64,000 bases of DNA from Sphingomonas swuensis (GTDB taxonomy: Bacteria; Pseudomonadota; Alphaproteobacteria; Sphingomonadales; Sphingomonadaceae), in contig NZ_BAABBQ010000001.1 in the NCBI RefSeq assembly GCF_039538045.1, forward strand, positions 332,001-396,000. Direction: 5' to 3'. Position numbers and translations under genes: made by a program. A model generated the notes under the pieces. It did no database searches, was not told where the DNA came from, and saw only the letters and a list, made by a program, of their open reading frames with translations. This document shows, in pieces, positions 25,295-33,953 of this stretch; within the stretch, counting starts at the first letter, position 1; every line of letters starts with the position of its first letter.

Positions 25295-25819
25295 GCAGCG
25301 ACCCGCCCGCCTTCGACCACCCAGCAGCTGGTCCAATATTCGCAGGTCGAGCAGGCGCTTCAGCAGACCTCGGTGCTGAAGGACATATTGTCGCGACTGT
25401 CGGGCGACGACCTTTCGCGTGCCGGACAGCTGATCGACCGAACCGCCGAGTTCCGCTCCTCGGTCAGCGGACTGAGCGCAGACCGTCCCGCCGAATGGCG
25501 CTGGAGCTTTCCGGCGGCGCCGAGCTCGGTCAGTGCCGAGATCCTCGACAGCGGCGGCAGGGTCGTCGCCAGGCCCGCGGTGACGGGCGCCGGCACCGGC
25601 TCGCTCCAATGGGACGGAACGCTCGCCGACGGTGGCAAGGCCGGAGAGGGGGCCTACGTCCTTCGATTGACCGCCAAGGATGCAGGCGGCGCAGCGATGA
25701 CCGCCGACCTCACCAGCATCGGCCGGGTTCGCGAAGTCCTCTCGCGCGATGGCGAATTATGGGTCGGGCTCGGTGGTGTCGCGCTGCCGCTCGACAAGCT
25801 GGTGCGGATCGCCGCCTGA
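25291..25819 (+). pseudogene. flgD: 5'-truncated, frameshifted flgD (hook cap), possibly fused to a fliM start
   Basis: From 25316 the frame reads TTQQLVQYSQVEQALQQTSV and continues to the FlgD hook-capping domain (GRVVARPAVTGAG ... LQWDGTLADGGKAGEGAYVL), ending LDKLVRIAA. The usual first 50-60 residues with the FLxLLxxQLxxQDPxNP motif are missing. The only nearby ATG (25291, overlapping the fliL stop) is in another frame and gives MSSDPPAFDHPAAG and then unrelated sequence. So the 5' end was lost and the remainder is out of frame with any plausible start. A GTG at 25373 could start a 148-aa fragment lacking the FliK/hook interaction region. Confidence 0.8.
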
Positions 25820-25827
25820 CACGAAAA

Positions 25828-25857
25828 AGCCGCCCCGCCGTTAAGGGCGGAGCGGCT
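25828..25857 (-). terminator. Rho-independent terminator of the autotransporter gene
   Basis: AGCCGCtCCGCCC (read on the minus strand) pairs with GGCGGgGCGGCT around a TTAAC loop, followed by TTTTTC on the minus strand. It begins about 20 bases after the stop at 25878. The hairpin could also stop plus-strand transcription from the flgD remnant. Confidence 0.8.
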
Positions 25858-25877
25858 CTCTCATGCTTGCCTGCAGG

Positions 25878-27704
25878 TCAGAAGCCGACGCGGACCCCCG
25901 CGTGGACGCTGACCTCATTGCCCTGATCCTTGCCGGCGGTGGTGCTGGCGAGGACATCGAGCTGCACCGACTGGGTGATCGCCGCCGAGGCACCGCCCGC
26001 GAAGCGCGTGTACATGCCCTTGTCGCGCTCGCCGAGGTCGAAGCTGTTGACGATGATCGGCGAGGCCGTCTGCGAGTAGGACAGGGTCCGTCCGTCGCCC
26101 TTGAAGTCCTTCTCGAGCATTGCCGAGGCGAACGGGCGAAGCGACGTGCCGCCGGCATCGAGGTCGCCGCGAAGCTCGAGGCCGGCGCCGCCGACCAGCG
26201 CCGAATAGCGCTGCTTGCCGACGTTGAGCGCAAGCGCGGCATCGCCTTCCTCGGTGTAGCCGTCGACGCTCGCCCGGGCATAGTCGAGCGACACGACCGG
26301 GCCGACGCGGAAGCCGGCGATCGGGGCGAGGTAGCCGGCCTTGGCACCGGCGAGGACATGCTTGCCGTCCGGATCGGCGCTGAGGTCGTCGATCACGCCG
26401 CGACGGGTGATGTCATAGTTGGTGCGGCCGGCACCGGCATGCGCCTGGATGAAGGCCGGCCCGATGGCGTAGGTCGCATAGGCGCCGATCTGGAGCGCGT
26501 GGCCCCGCACGTTGGCGCTGTCGATCCCGAATTTGGCGCGCACCCGGCTGACATTGCCGGCAATGCCGACGAGGCCGTTGCCGCCGAAGCCGAACTCGGC
26601 ACCGGCAGTGGCGCCGACACCGTCGACGTCGAAGGCATCGGTGACGTCGCTCATGCCGACGTCACGGCTGAAGTGGTCGCCGATAACGAAGACGCGTGCA
26701 CCCTCGAGCACCTCGCCGTCGCGCGGGCTGCCGAGATCCATCCGGCTGTTGAGCGTGCGCCCGAACTGGCGGGCATTGTCGAGCGCGATGTCGCTGGTCG
26801 CGCCGAGGTTGAGCGGCGCCTGAAGCTGGCGCTGCACATATTGGCCGACCACCCGGAAGCCGTCCGAGCTGAGGTGCAGCGCGTCGACGTAGAAGAGATA
26901 GCCCGCGCAGCCGCTCAGCACGTTGGCGGTGGTTGCCGGACAGACGACCCCGTTGGGAAGCCCGTAGGCGGCGCTGTTGGCCTGGACCCGCTCGAGCACC
27001 TTGGTGAGGTCGAGATAATGGACGGTCACGCCGTTCGCGGCATAGCCGGCGAGCGTCGTCTGCAACGCCGCATTGTAGGTCGTCGAGAAGGTGTTGCGGA
27101 CCGCCTGCGCCGACGGGTTGGTCGCGACCTCGGGCAGCAGCGCGGTGTTGCCGGCGAGGAAGCTGATGGTCGGGGCACCGGCCGCGACCAGCCGATTGAG
27201 CTGGGTGCGCGCGGCAAGAATCGCGTCGTTGACGGTCAGCGTGCCATATTCGCCGCGCTGGAAATAGCGCGCGTCGTTGCCGCCGATCGAGACGGTGAGG
27301 AGGTCGCCCTTGCCGAAGGTCGGAGTCGTGACCGGGAAGACGTCGTCGCGCTGCGGTCCGACGTTGAGGAACTGGTCGACCTGATACTGGAAGCTGAACG
27401 AGCCCGTCGCGGTGCCTGTCGCCGAGGCGCCGCCGATGGCAAAATTGTCGACCGGGGCATTCAGCAGGAAGGACAATGTGTCGATATAGTTGGTCCCGCC
27501 CGAGAAGCGGCCGGTGCGGTAGATGCCGCTCTGGAACGTCAGCGGGCTCTGCCCGATCAGCGGGAACAGGTTGCCGTCGTCGGCATAGCTGTCGCCGAAG
27601 GTGACGATGCGGTCGATCCGCTGGGCAGACGCGGGGCTCGCCACGGCGACGGCACCAAGGGCGGTCGCAGCCATCAGGGCGCGAGAAGCGAGACGCTTAA
27701 TCAT
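25878..27704 (-). CDS. Autotransporter GDSL (SGNH) esterase
   Basis: A 608-aa outer membrane esterase. A signal peptide (1-28, ending SPASAQ) is followed by a GDSL hydrolase domain (about 30-310) with the nucleophile in FGDSYADDGN (Ser39), block III GGND and the catalytic Asp-His pair in DALHLSSDG. A C-terminal autotransporter barrel (about 340-608) ends in Phe (VHAGVRVGF). It resembles EstA-type lipolytic autotransporters. Only three cysteines in all and no RGD motif stand out. A strong terminator follows. The passenger is likely displayed on the cell surface. Confidence 0.92.
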   Translation of the reverse strand: MIKRLASRALMAATALGAVAVASPASAQRIDRIVTFGDSYADDGNLFPLIGQSPLTFQSGIYRTGRFSGGTNYIDTLSFLLNAPVDNFAIGGASATGTATGSFSFQYQVDQFLNVGPQRDDVFPVTTPTFGKGDLLTVSIGGNDARYFQRGEYGTLTVNDAILAARTQLNRLVAAGAPTISFLAGNTALLPEVATNPSAQAVRNTFSTTYNAALQTTLAGYAANGVTVHYLDLTKVLERVQANSAAYGLPNGVVCPATTANVLSGCAGYLFYVDALHLSSDGFRVVGQYVQRQLQAPLNLGATSDIALDNARQFGRTLNSRMDLGSPRDGEVLEGARVFVIGDHFSRDVGMSDVTDAFDVDGVGATAGAEFGFGGNGLVGIAGNVSRVRAKFGIDSANVRGHALQIGAYATYAIGPAFIQAHAGAGRTNYDITRRGVIDDLSADPDGKHVLAGAKAGYLAPIAGFRVGPVVSLDYARASVDGYTEEGDAALALNVGKQRYSALVGGAGLELRGDLDAGGTSLRPFASAMLEKDFKGDGRTLSYSQTASPIIVNSFDLGERDKGMYTRFAGGASAAITQSVQLDVLASTTAGKDQGNEVSVHAGVRVGF

Positions 27705-27777
27705 GTGTTTTTCCCTCCCATCCGGCGCGAAGCCGGTTGCCGAACCTATGGCAAGCGGGACAGGAGGATGACAAGTG

Positions 27778-27800
27778 GCGGCGCGGCCACACCGCGCCGC
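27778..27800. terminator. Terminator-like hairpin (GNAT / autotransporter gap)
   Basis: GCGGCGCGG (27778-27786) and CCGCGCCGC (27792-27800) form a perfect 9-bp stem with a CCACA loop. It lies directly after the stop of the GNAT gene (27807). No T-tract follows, so it may stabilise the mRNA end rather than terminate by itself. Confidence 0.45.
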
Positions 27801-27806
27801 TCTTGC

Positions 27807-28106
27807 TCAGGTGGCGAACTGCCCGCGAAGCTCGGGTTCGAGCAGGTCGTGCGTCTCGGGGTGCCGCTGCATGTAGCGCAGGTAGAAGGTGCAGGCGGGG
27901 ATCGCCAGCAGGCCCTGCTCGCGCACCCATTCGAGCGACACCTTGGCGATGCGCGAACCGAGCCCCTGGCCTTCGTGCTTGCTCGGCACCACCGTGTGGG
28001 GGAACATCACCTTGCCCTTGAGCATCCGATATTCGGCGAAGGCGACCGAGCCGTCCTCGAGCGCGATCTCGAACCTCTGTTCGGCCTCGTTGTTGACCAC
28101 GTCCAT
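27807..28106 (-). CDS. Small GNAT-like N-acetyltransferase (YjdJ type)
   Basis: A 99-aa protein with the acetyl-CoA motif HEGQGLGSRIAK and the segment FAEYRMLKGKVMFPHTVVP, characteristic of the compact Gcn5-related group sometimes called YjdJ/GCN5-like. These acetylate unknown substrates. Its ATG shares one base with the stop of the M20 gene, so it belongs to the hmgA operon. It is the last gene; a 9-bp hairpin follows. Confidence 0.85.
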   Translation of the reverse strand: MDVVNNEAEQRFEIALEDGSVAFAEYRMLKGKVMFPHTVVPSKHEGQGLGSRIAKVSLEWVREQGLLAIPACTFYLRYMQRHPETHDLLEPELRGQFAT

Positions 28107-29407
28107 CAGCGTCGCTCCCTGCCAAGCCGGCTCATCAGGATCGCCGCACGGGTCGCCTGCCGCGACATCGACGGAATGTCGACACGTTCCTGGTCGGTAT
28201 GGTCGCCGCTCGATGAAGGGCCCAGCCCGACCAGCCCGTCGACATCGGCGGCGACGAAGCTGATGTCCCCGGCGCCGCGCTTGAGCGGGTCGAGCGCCGC
28301 CATCGCCGGCAGGCCGAGGTCGCGGTTGATCCCGTTCAGCCGGTCGAGCAGCGCCCGGTTGCCGGCGGTCGGCGCCATCGGCGGATAGCCGTCCTCGAAG
28401 GTCAGGGTTGCTGACACCACTCCGGCGAGCGGCTTGGCGACCAGCACCTGCATCCTGGCCTTGGCGCGGTCGATCTGCTCCTGGCTGAGCGCGCGCAGGT
28501 CGCCGCGGGCGACCGCTTCGCCGGCGATGATGTTGGTCTTGCCGGTCACTTCGGCGCGAATTCCACCCGGCCCGAGCCTGGCCGTCGTTCCCCCCGCGAT
28601 CAGCCCGACGTTGAAGGTCAGGCTCGGCTCGGCCACCTCGCGGCGAAAGGCGTCGACCAGCCGCGCCAGCTCGTAATTGGCGCCATAGCCGCTCGCCGCC
28701 GAGAAGACGCCGCTCGAATGGGCGCTGTTCGCCTTGATCGTCAGCTGCCAGTCGTTGACCGAACGTCGCGCGATCGAGCCCATGTCGCGGCCGTCTTCCT
28801 GCGCGAGCCCCTCGAAATCGAGCGCCACGTCGGCCGCCTTGCCGGCCGCGATCAGGTCGCGCCGGGCAAGCGACTGCGGCGTCCCCGGATCTTCTTCGTC
28901 GCCGGTCAGGAAGACCGTGACGTTGCTGTTCCGGAGCGTGCCCGCAGCCTGCATCGCGCGCAGCGCCGCGATCATCACCGCGACCCCGCCCTTGTCGTCC
29001 GCGGCGCCCGGGCCATGACCCTTGTCGCCCTCGCGCACCCAGCGCTGGAAGGGCGAGTCCGGTTCGAACACCGTGTCGAGATGGCCGATGAGGAGCAGCT
29101 TCTTCGTCCCCGCCCGACCCACGCGGCTGGCGACGAGATGCCCGGCCCGCCCGGTTTCGCGAAGCGGAATCCAGCGCACGGCGAAGCCGAGCGGCTCGAG
29201 CTCGCCGCGAACAATTTCGGCGACCTTCTCGACGCCTTCCGGGTTCTGGCTGCCGCTGTTCTGGTTGACCATACGCTCGAGCAGGCCGAGCGTGCGCTGC
29301 TGCTCGGCCTCGACGGTCGCCTTCATCAGCCGTTCCGCAGAAGTCAGCTGGGCATGGGCGGGCGCGGCGAGAAGCGCCAGGCCGGCAAGCAGCAGGCCCG
29401 ACTTCAC
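28106..29407 (-). CDS. Exported M20-family metallopeptidase
   Basis: A 433-aa zinc peptidase with a signal peptide (1-20, [19 protein letters not shown]). Metal and catalytic motifs are GHLDTVF (His, Asp), AADDKGG (bridging Asp), GDEEDPG (Glu-Glu) and SSGDHTDQE. It resembles glutamate carboxypeptidase/ArgE-DapE-type enzymes. A GTG at 29405-29407 overlaps the fahA stop (GTGA) and is preferred; an ATG at 29428 would add seven residues before the signal. The periplasmic location and position in a tyrosine-catabolism operon suggest peptide or N-acyl amino acid breakdown, which is an inference. Confidence 0.87.
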   Translation of the reverse strand: MKSGLLLAGLALLAAPAHAQLTSAERLMKATVEAEQQRTLGLLERMVNQNSGSQNPEGVEKVAEIVRGELEPLGFAVRWIPLRETGRAGHLVASRVGRAGTKKLLLIGHLDTVFEPDSPFQRWVREGDKGHGPGAADDKGGVAVMIAALRAMQAAGTLRNSNVTVFLTGDEEDPGTPQSLARRDLIAAGKAADVALDFEGLAQEDGRDMGSIARRSVNDWQLTIKANSAHSSGVFSAASGYGANYELARLVDAFRREVAEPSLTFNVGLIAGGTTARLGPGGIRAEVTGKTNIIAGEAVARGDLRALSQEQIDRAKARMQVLVAKPLAGVVSATLTFEDGYPPMAPTAGNRALLDRLNGINRDLGLPAMAALDPLKRGAGDISFVAADVDGLVGLGPSSSGDHTDQERVDIPSMSRQATRAAILMSRLGRERR

Positions 29408-30681
29408 CCGAACACCACGCCGCGGCATTCGCCGAGCCCGATGGCGACGAAGCCGTCAGCCTCGGCCCGGGCGGTTATGGTCAACTCGTCGCCATCCTCG
29501 AGGAAGCTCCGCTGCTCGCCCGTCGGCAGGGTCAGCGGTGACTTACCCCCCGCGCTGATCTCCAGCAGCGAGCCCAGCCCGTCGGCCGCCGCGGTCGACA
29601 GCGTGCCCGTGCCGATCAGGTCGCCTGGCTGGAGGTTGCAGCCGTTGCTCGCATGGTGGGTGACGATCTGCTCGACCGTCCAGTACATCGCGTCGGCCGC
29701 CCTGCCACGGCTCAGCCGAAGCGGCGCCACGCCCTGCTCGCGCATCGCGGCGGTGGTCAGGAACGCTTCCATCGTCAGCCCGAGGCCAGGCTTGTCCGAC
29801 CCGCCCGCCAGATAGTCGAGTGGCGCGGGGTCTCCGTCCGGCCGGGCAAAATCCGCCGTCATGAAGGGTGCCAGCGCCTCCGGGGTGACCACCCAAGGCG
29901 ACACGCTGGTGAGGAAGTTCTTGGCGAGGAAGGGACCGAGCGGCTGATACTCCCACGCCTGGAGATCGCGCGCCGACCAGTCGTTGAGCAGGCTGTATCC
30001 CGCGATGCTGTCGGCTGCCTCGCCGATCGGAATCGGTTCGCCGAGCTGGTTGCCGCGACCGATCCACACGCCGAGCTCGAGCTCATAGTCGAGCCGGCGC
30101 GACTTGCCGTATACCGGGACCTCGGCCTCGGGCGGCTTGCGCTGGCCCGAGGGACGAACCACCGGCTTTCCCGACACGCGCACGCTCGACGCGCGACCGT
30201 GATAGCCGATCGGGACGTACTTGTAGTTGGGCAGCAGCGGATTGTCGGGCCGGAACTGCCGTCCGACATTGGTCGCGTGGTGGATGCCGACGTAGAAGTC
30301 GGTGTAGTCGCCGACGATCGCCGGCAGGTGCATCGTTACCTCCGACTGGCCGATCAGCGCGCTTTCAATGCGATCGCGATTGGCGGGATCGCTGAGCAAC
30401 TCCGACAATCGTGCACGAAGCGCCCGCCGCGGCTCCGCCCCCAGGGCGAAGAAGCCGTTGAGCACCGGTTGCGCAAGCTCGTCGAGCCACGCGTCACCGA
30501 GCGCCTCGGCAATGGCCGGAAGGTCGAGCACGAAGTCGCCGATGGCGACTCCGGCGCGGCGCTCGAGGCCCTCGGCGCTGAAGATGCCGAGCGGAAGATT
30601 CTGCACCGGGAAGTCGCGGTGGCCGTTGGCACTCTCGACCCAGGAGGTCAGCGCCGGATCATGGGTCGCGTCGATGGTCAT
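29404..30681 (-). CDS. fahA: Fumarylacetoacetase
   Basis: A 425-aa hydrolase that splits fumarylacetoacetate to fumarate and acetoacetate, the last step of tyrosine catabolism. The N-terminal [15 protein letters not shown] segment (here [12 protein letters not shown]), the metal-site region [20 protein letters not shown] and [11 protein letters not shown], and the C-terminal [10 protein letters not shown] are all present. Length is standard. Its ATG overlaps the hmgA stop by 4 bases. Confidence 0.95.
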   Translation of the reverse strand: MTIDATHDPALTSWVESANGHRDFPVQNLPLGIFSAEGLERRAGVAIGDFVLDLPAIAEALGDAWLDELAQPVLNGFFALGAEPRRALRARLSELLSDPANRDRIESALIGQSEVTMHLPAIVGDYTDFYVGIHHATNVGRQFRPDNPLLPNYKYVPIGYHGRASSVRVSGKPVVRPSGQRKPPEAEVPVYGKSRRLDYELELGVWIGRGNQLGEPIPIGEAADSIAGYSLLNDWSARDLQAWEYQPLGPFLAKNFLTSVSPWVVTPEALAPFMTADFARPDGDPAPLDYLAGGSDKPGLGLTMEAFLTTAAMREQGVAPLRLSRGRAADAMYWTVEQIVTHHASNGCNLQPGDLIGTGTLSTAAADGLGSLLEISAGGKSPLTLPTGEQRSFLEDGDELTITARAEADGFVAIGLGECRGVVFG

Positions 30682-31970
30682 GGCAGGCGCGCCTTGGGGA
30701 AGTCGGCCCAGGCAAGGTCATAGTCGGGCTGCGCGCGGCCGAGCGCCTCCCCCGCGACCTCGAACGGCCAGCAGCTCTCGATCATGAATGCCATCGTCCC
30801 GTCGATCTTGATCGGCTTGAGTTCCGCTTCGCTTGCCCGGCGCCAGGTCTCGACGTCGGGGCCGTGCCCGCTCATCATGTTGTGGAGCGACAGTCCGCCC
30901 GGCTGGAAGCCCTCGGCCTTGGCGTCATACTCGCCGGTCAGCAGCCCCATGCACTCGCTCATCACGTTGCGGTGGAACCAGGGCGGCCGGAAGGTATCCT
31001 CGCCGACCATCCAGCGCGGCGGGAAGATGACGAAGTCGACGTTCGCGCGGCCGTGCATGTGCGACGGCGAGGTCAGCACGGTGAAGATCGACGGATCGGG
31101 ATGGTCGAAGCTGACCGTCCCGATCGCGTTGAAGTGCGACAGGTCGTAGCGGCACGGCGCGAGATTGCCGTGCCAGGCGACGACGTCGAGCGGGCTGTGG
31201 TCGAGGGTCGTCGTCCACAGCCTGCCGCCATATTTCTGGATGAGCTCGGTCGGCTCGTCCTTGTCCTCGAACCAGGCGATCGGAGTCTCGAAGTCGCGCG
31301 GGTTGGCAAGGCCGTTGGCGCCGATCGGGCCAAGGTCCGGCAGGCGGAAGGGCGCGCCGTAATTCTCGGCGAGATAGCCTCGGGCGGCGCCGTCGGGCAG
31401 AGCGACCTTGAACCGCACCCCGCGCGGGATCAGCGCGATCTGCCCCGGCGCGATCTCGATCCGACCAAGTTCGGTCATGAGGTCGAGGCGGCCCTGCTGT
31501 GCAAGAACCAGCAGCTCGCCGTCGGCCGAGACGAACACCCGGTCGAGACGCTCCTCATTCGCCGCGTAAAGGTGCACCGCGACTCCCTCGAGTTCGGCCG
31601 GGGCGCGATTGAAGACGGCGGTCGTCAGGCTGTCGATGAAGTCGGTGCCCTGTGCCGGCTCAGGCAGGGGGTCCCAGCGCAAGCGGTTCGGAGCCAGCGG
31701 GGCGCCATCGGTCTCGCAGCGCAGCCCTGCCGCGCCCTCGTAGCGGACGAAGGGCCGGTGATCGGCGCTCGGCCGCAGTCGATATAGCCACGACCGCCGA
31801 TTCTCGTGCCGCGGCATGGTGAAGGCCGTGCCCGACAGCTGCTCTGTATAGAGGCCGAAGGCTGGCCTTTGCGGGGAATTGCGACCCTTGGGCAGCGCTC
31901 CGGGCACCGCCTCGGTCGCGAAATGCCCGCCCAGCCCGGGCAGGTAGGCAGGGGTGGATGAAGTCAGCAT
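30678..31970 (-). CDS. hmgA: Homogentisate 1,2-dioxygenase
   Basis: A 430-aa non-heme iron enzyme opening the ring of homogentisate. It has the N-terminal [37 protein letters not shown] segment (here [12 protein letters not shown]), the iron region [11 protein letters not shown] and the C-terminal [16 protein letters not shown]. The ATG at 31968-31970 gives [12 protein letters not shown]; a TTG two codons earlier is less likely. It leads the operon hmgA-fahA-M20-GNAT. The maleylacetoacetate isomerase and hppD genes are not in the window. Confidence 0.95.
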   Translation of the reverse strand: MLTSSTPAYLPGLGGHFATEAVPGALPKGRNSPQRPAFGLYTEQLSGTAFTMPRHENRRSWLYRLRPSADHRPFVRYEGAAGLRCETDGAPLAPNRLRWDPLPEPAQGTDFIDSLTTAVFNRAPAELEGVAVHLYAANEERLDRVFVSADGELLVLAQQGRLDLMTELGRIEIAPGQIALIPRGVRFKVALPDGAARGYLAENYGAPFRLPDLGPIGANGLANPRDFETPIAWFEDKDEPTELIQKYGGRLWTTTLDHSPLDVVAWHGNLAPCRYDLSHFNAIGTVSFDHPDPSIFTVLTSPSHMHGRANVDFVIFPPRWMVGEDTFRPPWFHRNVMSECMGLLTGEYDAKAEGFQPGGLSLHNMMSGHGPDVETWRRASEAELKPIKIDGTMAFMIESCWPFEVAGEALGRAQPDYDLAWADFPKARLP

Positions 31971-31982
31971 GGGCAAGCTCTA

Positions 31983-32017
31983 GGCTCCCGGCGCTGCCGA
32001 TGGAAGCACCGGGAGCC
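31983..32017. terminator. Terminator-like hairpin between two minus-strand genes
   Basis: GGCTCCCGG (31983-31991) and CCGGGAGCC (32009-32017) form a perfect 9-bp stem with a 17-base loop. It lies 18 bases past the stop of the small membrane-protein gene (32035) and just upstream of hmgA, so it probably separates the two transcripts. Confidence 0.5.
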
Positions 32018-32034
32018 CAGCCTTGCTCAGCCGA

Positions 32035-32253
32035 TCAGTTGACGTTGAGCTCGATCTTGTCCGGGACGTTGATCTCGGTCTTGGACCCGCCAAACACGCC
32101 GTTCTGATAAAGCAGGTAGCCGATCACAAGGATCGCCAGCAGCGCGACGATGGCGACGATGCCACCGCTTCCGCCGCCCCGGTCGGTGTTGACCACCGTG
32201 GTGCGCTCCACCACCGGGCCGTCATCGATGCCATCGCCATTCACGTCAGCCAT
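32035..32253 (-). CDS. Small single-span membrane protein with a Ca-loop-like N-terminus
   Basis: A 72-aa protein. Residues 3-11 (DVNGDGIDD) match the D-x-N-x-D-G loop of EF-hand/dockerin calcium sites. One membrane span follows (about 31-50, GIVAIVALLAILVIGYLLYQ) and a short polar tail (KTEINVPDKIELNVN). AGGAG eight bases upstream supports the ATG at 32251-32253; an earlier GTG at 32262 overlaps that site. The function is unknown. Confidence 0.7.
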   Translation of the reverse strand: MADVNGDGIDDGPVVERTTVVNTDRGGGSGGIVAIVALLAILVIGYLLYQNGVFGGSKTEINVPDKIELNVN

Positions 32254-32311
32254 CACGCTCACTCCTGTTGTTGCGGCGTAACGAACGTCTCCTGCGGTCA
32301 GCTGTTCCGGA

Positions 32312-32542
32312 TCAGTCGTTGACGCCGCGTCGTTTCGGGAATTCGTCGCGCAGCGGATGACAGTCGAAGCGGCCCCTTATGGCCCGATTGAAGAACGCGC
32401 CCTTGGACCCGGCCGCGGCAAATCCTTCCGCCACCTCGGCCGGAACCCCAAGGTAGAGGTAGCGCCGCCCGCTTGACAGGCACAGTTCGAGCGCCCGGTG
32501 GTCCGGCCAGTAGCGCGCACCCTGGATGAGACTGCTGTCCAC
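32312..32542 (-). CDS. KTSC-domain small protein
   Basis: A 76-aa protein with the family segments SSGRRYLYLGVPAEVAEGF and SKGAFFNRAIRGRF (K-G-x-F-F-N), which define KTSC domains, often found alone in bacteria or fused to lysyl-tRNA synthetase-like proteins. The function is unknown. The start is a GTG at 32540-32542 giving VDSSLIQGARYW. It is convergent with nothing and divergent from the PAS-like gene. Confidence 0.75.
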   Translation of the reverse strand: MDSSLIQGARYWPDHRALELCLSSGRRYLYLGVPAEVAEGFAAAGSKGAFFNRAIRGRFDCHPLRDEFPKRRGVND

Positions 32543-32681
32543 CCCCGCGCAACGCTGCCCGCCGCTGTTCGACTCGCCGCCTCGGACGAGAGGATTCCCA
32601 AGCGAGTCGAACCGATATACTTAACCGAATGGTAACGGCTCTTCGCGCATTTCACTCCGGATTGGGGGAAAACGGGGGATC

Positions 32682-33866
32682 ATGGACGGCTATCTTCCTT
32701 CGAGTGCCACGGCCGAGCCGGAGCAGGACATCGACCAGGTGATCGGCACCGACGAACGGCGGATGCACGTGCGCGCCTACAACTATTGGGCGTCGCTGCT
32801 GGCGGGCCGCGACTTCCCGTCGATCGAGGACCTGGACCCGACCGACGTCCGCGATTTCTCGAACCACAGCCTGCTGCTCGACTTCACCGCGGGCTCGGCC
32901 GATCCGGCGACCAGCTACATCGGCGCCGCTCTGCGCGACGAGTGCGACCTCGCCGACGAGGTCCGGACGATCGCCGACGTGCCGCCGCGCAGCCTGCTCA
33001 GCCGGCTGACCGACCATTACATGCAGATCATCGCCAACCGCGCCCCGATCGGCTTCGAGGCCGAGTTCACCAACCAGCGCGGCCGCGACCTCTGCTACCG
33101 TGGCATCCTGATGCCCTTCTCGTCGGACGGCGAGACGATCGACTTCATCTACGGCGTGATCAACTGGAAGGACGGCAGCGCCGTTCCCCAGCCGCGCCCC
33201 GACCCCGTGCCACAGGGCGACGTGCTCGACCTGACCCAGCCCCTCGATGTCGAGGAGGAAGAGCCCGCTCTGGTGCTCGACGACGACAGCGGACTTGCCG
33301 ACCGGCTTTCGGCCGCGCGCGAGACCGCCGAGGTGCTCAAGGCTGCCGACGGCCGCAGCCGGATCGCGCTCTACCGGGCGCTCTCGATGGCTTATGATTT
33401 CTCGGTCGCCGCGCGCCGCGTGCCCGACGACTATGCCGAGATCCTCGACGATGCCGGGGTCAAGGCGCAGGCCCGCGCGCCGATGACCCCGATCGTCAAG
33501 CTCGTCTTCGGGGTCGACTATGACAAGGCGCGCCTGACCGAGTTCGCCGCCGCGCTCGCCCATGCCGAGCGGCTCGAAATCGATTTCGAGGGTTTCCTAC
33601 CCTTCATCGAGGCCTTCCCTGGCGGTCTCAAGGGCGTGGTCGCGGCCGAGCGCGATGCCCGCCGACCCGAGCCGCGCACCGACACCCGGGCCGACCGCGC
33701 GCGCAGTCGGCTTCGTTCCGCCCATGCCCAGCCGCTCTCCAGCCTCGCCGGGAATGACGAGTTCACGCTGGTCCTCGTCCGCCGCGACGCGCAGGGGCGG
33801 GTCGAGCCGGTGTCTGCGGTGACCGACCTTGCGCTGCTCGAAAAGGCGCTTCGCCGGGTCGCCTGA
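32682..33866 (+). CDS. PAS-fold protein of the PAS_5 type, probable sensor
   Basis: A 394-aa soluble protein. The N-terminal half (about 25-170) has the pattern of alphaproteobacterial PAS_5 domains: YNYWASLLAGRDFPSIEDLDP, a central LLLDFTAGSADP and RGILMPFSSDGETIDFIYGVINW. The second half lacks an output domain I can name (no kinase, HTH or GGDEF motif). A GGGGGAAAACGGGGG run precedes the ATG. It is followed after 87 bases by the glutamate dehydrogenase gene and could share a transcript. The ligand is unknown. Confidence 0.7.
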   Translation: MDGYLPSSATAEPEQDIDQVIGTDERRMHVRAYNYWASLLAGRDFPSIEDLDPTDVRDFSNHSLLLDFTAGSADPATSYIGAALRDECDLADEVRTIADVPPRSLLSRLTDHYMQIIANRAPIGFEAEFTNQRGRDLCYRGILMPFSSDGETIDFIYGVINWKDGSAVPQPRPDPVPQGDVLDLTQPLDVEEEEPALVLDDDSGLADRLSAARETAEVLKAADGRSRIALYRALSMAYDFSVAARRVPDDYAEILDDAGVKAQARAPMTPIVKLVFGVDYDKARLTEFAAALAHAERLEIDFEGFLPFIEAFPGGLKGVVAAERDARRPEPRTDTRADRARSRLRSAHAQPLSSLAGNDEFTLVLVRRDAQGRVEPVSAVTDLALLEKALRRVA

Positions 33867-33953
33867 TCTCTCCGCTTCGGTGCGCTAGGGTTGTGACGCA
33901 GGGCTCCGGGGTCTAGACGCCCGCCATCTCACGAGGCGGAGCAAATCACGATC

